Assembly: GCA_000149265.1 (NCBI GenBank) | Contig: CH003443.1 | Coordinates: forward strand, 2,291-66,290 | Direction: 5' to 3' | Origin: Ciona savignyi | Lineage: Eukaryota; Chordata; Ascidiacea; Phlebobranchia; Cionidae | DNA: 64,000 bases | In this document: positions 58,915 to 64,000 of the stretch, piece after piece | Layout of the letters: each line of letters opens with the position of its first letter | Numbering within the stretch: position 1 is the stretch's first letter | Position numbers and translations under genes: made by a program | The notes under the pieces: model-generated | Seen by the model: only the letters and a program-made list of their open reading frames with translations | Told to the model about the DNA's origin: nothing | The model's database searches: none

Positions 58915-59425
58915 CCGATTTTTGTTTCTGATTTATGATTTTTGTTTCTGGAAACAAAAATAATTTTGGGAAACATAAATTTTCCTATTTAATTTCGTTT
59001 CTACCACTAGATGATGACGGTGAGCACAAAATACGATACCTCGGAAAAATCGTTTCTGAAAACAAAATAATCGTTTATAAAATCATTTTTTAGTTAAATT
59101 AAATATCCCGGTCTATGAAAAGACGTTAATTACTGCTTAAGAAAATGCACAATACTGAATTTGTTTTTTTCACGAGCGGTAATATAAACAAACGGGATTA
59201 ATGAGTGATTTAAATTCATACAATCGATAAATATGAAAGCAACTCGCAAAAATAATAAAATATAATTTGGATTAACATTAGAGAGAAGTGTCAGGTAAAT
59301 GTCCAAAAAATAAAAACGAAACTTTTCGTTATCGCTTCTAGAAACAACATTTTCTTTCTGGAAACGAAATTTTCTTTTCTCGGCGAAAATTTTCGTTTCT
59401 AGTAACAAAATTGTGTTTCTTAAAT
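58915..59425. repeat. cluster of TTTC-n2-GAAA palindromes
   Basis: Includes a perfect palindrome with arms tttttgtttc and gaaacaaaaa (58939-58960), near copies at about 59050, 59328 and 59355, and cgaaaattttcg at 59384-59395. It resembles the cgaaatttcg repeats at 2446-3030. Confidence 0.65.
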
Positions 59426-59429
59426 GAAT

Positions 59430-60640
59430 TTAGGGTTATCATTATCCAAGTTCTAGGATTATATGATTCGTTAAGCTGACGCTAATACCACAACAATTTC
59501 GAGTGAAAGAGATTTCGTGTGCAGTTAATAAATGTAGTTGGACCTTTTATACTAAGATAATGTATTTGTTTTATAATTATATAAATAAATATAAAGATAT
59601 AAACCCACAACATTAAATATAACACACTGGTTAGTACGTTTTTGGCGTTATTGGCGATATTTTTAGAGAAGAAATTCAAAGATGTAAAACACAAATCATA
59701 ACACCTAACTAGAATTTAAATTAAAACAAAAAATGCTTAACCAATTATAAATACAATACTGGAGAATGTCAACCACGTTTTATTCACCACTATTTTTTAA
59801 ACCCCTTTTGTATGTAGCCTATAGGTACGCTATATTTTTCTGCATGCAGAAACGATCGGGTTCCCCGGCTACCTCATCATCCTTGGTATGTCTGATGCAC
59901 AGTGTATAACCTTTATTTCTGCAATCAAAAACTAAAAGGTTCCCGAGACCAATCCAAGCTGGGAAAATGGTGGATGTGTTAATATTCTTGCACTTGATGG
60001 AGTTTCCCTGGCGTGATATGGTTACAATTTTTTACTGCATGTCTAATACATTTTACCTTATTTTTATCAAGTTCAACTCATTAGTTCATATTATTATGGG
60101 GAGTTAAACCTACTAATCAATGATTTGAGCGCGGTTAAGTGATGGGGTTTCCCGGAAAATAATTCATGGTGGGTATGGGCTATTTAAATACATTTATGTT
60201 CGCCTTGCAGTTGACCAACGATTTGTAATAATGGTTTTAAAATTTTATCATATTTTTATATGTGGTAATAGTGCACAAGTTATTTATATATATTATATTT
60301 TAACGGATTTCCCATGAAACTTGCGATATGTAGTTATATTATTAGTACTCTATGTCTATGATAGTATTAATATATAAGTATTCTATGTCTAATATATCAC
60401 TTTTTTATACTTGGTGTTGACTTGGGGGAATCACCTACAGCGTATGTTGCCAACATAATGTTGGTCAGAGTAAAAAGGTAAACTAAAGAAAGTATCTTAT
60501 CTGTCTATCATCTATCAAGAAAAATCCAATTTTAAACCTAAAATGTGCTGTAAAGCGATCTGTGCACTGGTTTAGCTAACTTAGGGAAGAAGTTGTGTAA
60601 ATAAACCAGTGTAGTACAATAAATGTGTTTTTCAGAAAAA
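59430..60640. other. intergenic region upstream of BPHL
   Basis: Contains a diverged composite-repeat head at about 59757-59850 (ggagaatgtcaaccacg). No exon seen. A pyrimidine-rich tgtgtttttcag at 60625-60636, 20 bp before the BPHL start codon, could be a 5'UTR acceptor or a spliced-leader site. Confidence 0.45.
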
Positions 60641-60655
60641 AACACATTGTTTCAA

Positions 60656-63600
60656 ATGTTCAGTAAAGTATTAAATCGATCTGCAAGATTAAAATTTCAA
60701 TTGACTTTGAATCGTAAAGTACAAATCCTCACAACGTAAGTATAAATTGTAGCTGATATTACAGTATGATTTAGCCTAGATGGCCTGACGTAAAGAATCT
60801 GTTCTACTGCTAGACTTTAACATAGTTTAAGATGTTCGGGTTTTATCCCATTAAACATAGGCGAATCAGTACAGGGGCAAGTGTTGTGCACCAGAATTGT
60901 CTTGGTTTTGATCCCACAACACTCCCGTATGGAAAGTACGTCAATTTTCGCCGAGATCTCGAGTGTGCACACGCCAAATACTTAAGTGTGCAGTGTGCAA
61001 ACAGCCAAGAGTGCACACTTTAAGTGTGCACAAAATCTCCTTTTTAGTACTATTTTGTAAAAATCTTAAACAAACGTATTATTCTATTCTAAATATATTT
61101 TGTCCATCAGCTAACATATCTATCTACGTAACAAAAAACGTACTGACAGTAAATTACCTGAGGTCCAGAGTTAGGTTTACAGGTTTGTTGGAAATTATAC
61201 GATGTTTATACTGATAGCTCACGAGCATGTGTGAAATTACCCAAGTGTGCAAAGACGCAGGGAATAAAAAATCTCGGGTGTGCAGCTGCCGTACTTTCCA
61301 TACCGGACAACACTTAGGCTTTGTACAGATTGCTAATGCTCTTACTCTGACCAGTTAACCACCCAGAAAATTGGGCAGATAACTGATTATTAACTGGATA
61401 TTATTAGTTTTTTTCTTCTAATATTTTTCCTTTAAGGATTTCATTAACTAGCTGCTTGTTTGGGACCCTTTATTTTGTACAGGTCTGCTTGGTCCGCAAG
61501 GTCAGCTAGTTTTAGTACCCTGCCCTAAACACTTATCTCAACCTCAGAACTAACCCTAACTCCAACCCCATGTTTAAAACAAACTCTAGCGGACCTAGCG
61601 GACCTGTACAAAATAGAGGGACCGGCTTGTTTCAATAAAAATTACTTCACCTGTAATTCAACATATAAAATGAACATGATGTTGTCTAAAATAAATACCA
61701 GATCAATTAAAGTCTCATAATGTATCATATATTCCAGTAGCATCTGTGGGCACTACAGGTAGAACCCAAATGGTTAGTAATGACAATGGCGGAAAAAGAT
61801 CTTGCCACAATAGCGGAAAAATGGGAAAAGAACATAGGTGGTTAGGAGACACAAACCTTAAGTGCGCATGATTAAATCATACATTCTTCTGGATTCTTTA
61901 TTTTACTAACCGGGATATCTGAATAAGAACAACAATAATTTTTTACAGCCCCAAAATGACAATGAGTGGCAAAGTTTTAGTGAACGGAGCTAATTTGTAT
62001 TATGAGAAAGTTGGATGTGGAGACCATGTTCTACTGCTTGTACCTGGTGCACTAGGTGAACTTGCTATTTGTGTTATTACTTTCATACATGTTATAATTT
62101 GATATGACATAAGAACTTAAAGGTTTACCATATTTTATTTCGAGTACAATTTTATTTTAGTTTACTTTTGTGTCATACACCAAAGAGTTTAGATCAATTA
62201 GGTACAAATTTTATTATACAACACTTTGATGTTTTTATGTGGGTATTTTCCCTTTTAATAAGTGGTATGTCTAGGAGTATACCAGTACATCAATGACTAC
62301 TAATCCCACAAAATTCAGCATTATTTTTTTAATATTCATATATCTTGTCTGAACTACATATTTATCTTTGTGCCTGGAGAGCTTCATAACTTTAAAAATA
62401 ACCCTTTAGTTTCTAATAGCAGAAAAAATACCCTAAAACAAGGTAAATGTGATTTTTAATTTCTAGTTTTTTTACATGCATCCACACATACTGCTTTGCT
62501 TATGGGTCTTCCAATAATAATTATAAAGTTAAACCATCATTTATTATTTTAACATAATGCAGAAAATGTCATTAATATTATTTAATTTACTTTATATTTG
62601 GTTTGATTATAAACAACCAGCAAGAATAGTGAACAAATTTCATTTTTTGCTAAAACCTATGTTGGTCTTATTTGAGGGTTCAGAAATGCAAGCGACATAA
62701 CTTAATTTGATATTCCAAAAACTTATTTTATTTATTTTTACATTAATTATACATTTATGTTTTTATTAAAATTCAAGTGTATTAGTATATAATATATATC
62801 ATATAAATAAAATACTTTTTGTTACTTTATTTAGGATTTAACCCTTTAACTGCCGGCTGTTTTTCAGTTCATTTTTCGGCTAAGTAACCTTAGGTTAGAG
62901 GCTTTTGTACACAAAACTATTAATGTAAGCATGATATGATCAACAGAAAAGTTGTTCAGTAATAAATTTTCTTTTTATTTGCATTAATAAAATTTCGATG
63001 ACGTCATACATTCTGCAATGACGTCATGTGTTACTATTTAGATCAACAAAAACTATCTTTATTTCTCATTTACAAACAAAACAATATGTAGAAAAGTTAT
63101 TTATGATTATCTTTGGAACATTTGTGTACTACTCTTTTTGTGATGACGTCACAACTTGACTGATGACGTCGTAATACGCAAATCGAAAAAATTTTTTTTT
63201 ACACTTGCCCAATAAAACACAAACACATAGCCACAGCAAAACAAAACTGATGCAAAACATCTTCAAAAAGGTTCTTCATCGCTAGAACTACTCAAAAATG
63301 AAGCACAACTGCTTTTAGAATCATTATCAGCTCACAAAAGGACAGCTTCTTCTGTTTTTACCCTCCATAAGCTCAAAAAATAGCCTAATCCAAAATGTAC
63401 AAGCCAAAAACGAATGGATTGTTTTCAAACTAACCAAGCGAACCATGACGACAATAGTTGAAAACTAATCGGGGACTAAAACCAAAATTAAAACTAATTA
63501 AAACAACCAAAACCACACATATATGTATACATTTTTTAAAACTCAAATAACTAAAAAATATCAAATGCAAACCTATATATCATCTTATATTGGAAAACGC

Positions 63601-63872
63601 AGAAATTATTCAGCTCTCCAGCGCCATCTCACTGATCAAAATCGGTCGTATACTTTTCTACTTATGTAATTTTCGGCAGTTAAAGGGTTAACAAATGTGT
63701 TAAAGGTTGCACCAAGACCGACTTCAAACCACAGCTTGAAAATTTGAATCGAGACAAGTTCACTGTGATTGGTTGGGATCCAAGAGGTTATGGCCAATCA
63801 CGGCCTCCGAATAGAGAGTTTCATAATGACTTCTTATTTAGGGATGCAGATGATGCTGTTCAGTTAATGGAG
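60656..63872 (+). CDS. BPHL: BPHL-like alpha/beta hydrolase (valacyclovir hydrolase family), 5' part
   Basis: Exons: 60656-60735 (MFSKVLNRSARLKFQ..., basic and amphipathic, a likely mitochondrial presequence), 61949-62055 and 63706-63872, with phases 2, 1 and 0 and GT-AG boundaries that keep one frame (118 codons). Exon 2 encodes KVLVNGANLYYEKVG and the oxyanion-side LLLVPGALG; exon 3 encodes GWDPRGYGQSRPP and the DADDAVQLME helix, all characteristic of BPHL, a serine hydrolase that cleaves amino-acid esters and homocysteine thiolactone. The catalytic Ser, Asp and His lie in exons beyond the right edge. ATG 61956 in exon 2 could give a cytosolic form. The gene is interrupted only by intronic MITEs. 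Confidence 0.9.
60916..61314. mobile_element. hAT-type MITE in BPHL intron 1 (383 bp)
   Basis: Element 60924-61306, flanked by ACAACACT at 60916-60923 and 61307-61314. The terminal inverted repeats are cccgtatggaaagtacg and, reversed, ccggtatggaaagtacg. The interior repeats gtgtgcac words. The 8-bp duplication suggests hAT. Confidence 0.85.
61454..61632. mobile_element. second hAT-type MITE in BPHL intron 1 (163 bp)
   Basis: Element 61462-61624, with inverted repeats of about 24 bp (gggaccctttattttgtaca / reversed cggtccctctattttgtaca) and an 8-bp duplication GCTTGTTT at 61454-61461 and 61625-61632. Confidence 0.85.
62838..63691. mobile_element. piggyBac-type MITE in BPHL intron 2 (846 bp)
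   Basis: Element 62842-63687, flanked by TTAA on both sides. Ends are inverted repeats ccctttaactgccg and cggcagttaaaggg. No transposase. It holds three TGACGTCA palindromes (62999, 63019, 63144) and one TGACGTCG (63164). Confidence 0.88.
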
Positions 63873-63904
63873 GTGTGTTTTCAGATGCAAGATGTATTGT
63901 TTTC

Positions 63905-64000
63905 TTTGGCAAGGCCCTTGACGGACATTGCCTGAATCTATAAGTTTTATGGAAGAAAACTGTCTCATTCTGTATACAACTCATCGCAAAAACGTATCCT
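63905..64000 (+). repeat. partial SINE at the right edge
   Basis: The SINE body without head (ggacattgcctgaat, tgtatacaactca) begins 33 bp after the donor of BPHL exon 3 and is cut by the window edge. Confidence 0.6.

Noticed and set aside
59130..59694. Minus-strand frames of 92 and 70 codons
   Set aside because: Low-complexity AT-rich sequence with palindromic repeats; no domain or gene context.

Overview
The window is AT-rich animal (metazoan) genomic DNA: multi-exon genes with GT-AG introns, many retroelements and MITEs, and one assembly gap (Ns at 19051-19586). Gene content and texture (tandem CUB-domain genes, a BPHL orthologue, small Ty3/gypsy elements, tRNA-derived SINEs, high divergence between near-identical copies) point to a tunicate, most probably Ciona. 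That assignment is an inference; no species marker was searched.

Layout. 1-1730 is a G-rich minisatellite with ~23.5-bp monomers and a 141-bp higher-order unit. 1731-4800 holds short palindromic and tandem repeats and the promoter region of the first gene. 4802-54134 is a cluster of related secreted or surface CUB-domain genes, all on the + strand. Gene 1 (4802 to about 19.6 kb, 3' end in the N gap) has a signal peptide and six CUB domains in the order A-B-C-B-C-D. Gene 2 (from 25862) has a signal peptide and A-B-C. Block 3 (38702-43116) is a second A-B-C set with no visible signal-peptide exon, so it is either a continuation of gene 2 or a tandem or haplotype duplicate. Gene 4 (46341-54134) is complete: signal peptide, A-B-C-D and a hydrophobic C-terminal exon that looks like a GPI-anchor signal (558 aa). 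Each CUB domain is split over two exons (phase 1-0, then 0-1) and the domains are joined by short Thr/Pro-rich linker exons that are phase 1-1, so cassettes can be duplicated or skipped without changing frame. Three promoters share a TGATGTCA plus TTTCCGG module. From 60656 to the right edge lies the 5' part of a BPHL-like serine hydrolase gene with a probable mitochondrial presequence.

Mobile DNA is abundant and informative. The most unusual element is a short LTR retroelement (5682-7363, minus strand, 5-bp target duplication, polypurine tract) in intron 2 of gene 1. Its gag ORF runs directly into two KH domains recognisable as MEX3 RNA-binding protein, in place of protease-RT-integrase. A nearly intact but frameshifted Ty3/gypsy element (30283-34447, minus) with a tRNA-Trp-type primer site and a CHCC gag finger sits in gene 2. 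A related plus-strand copy is split into complementary halves at 34.87-37.25 kb and 43.34-43.83 kb, at paralogous positions. There is also a truncated LINE, a solo LTR, a TA-flanked MITE whose empty site is visible in the paralogue, two hAT-type MITEs and one piggyBac-type MITE in BPHL introns, a SINE family, and a dispersed composite repeat carrying variable numbers of a ~335-bp unit.

Exon boundaries were placed by hand from splice signals, reading phase and comparison of paralogous exons; no transcript or database evidence was available.
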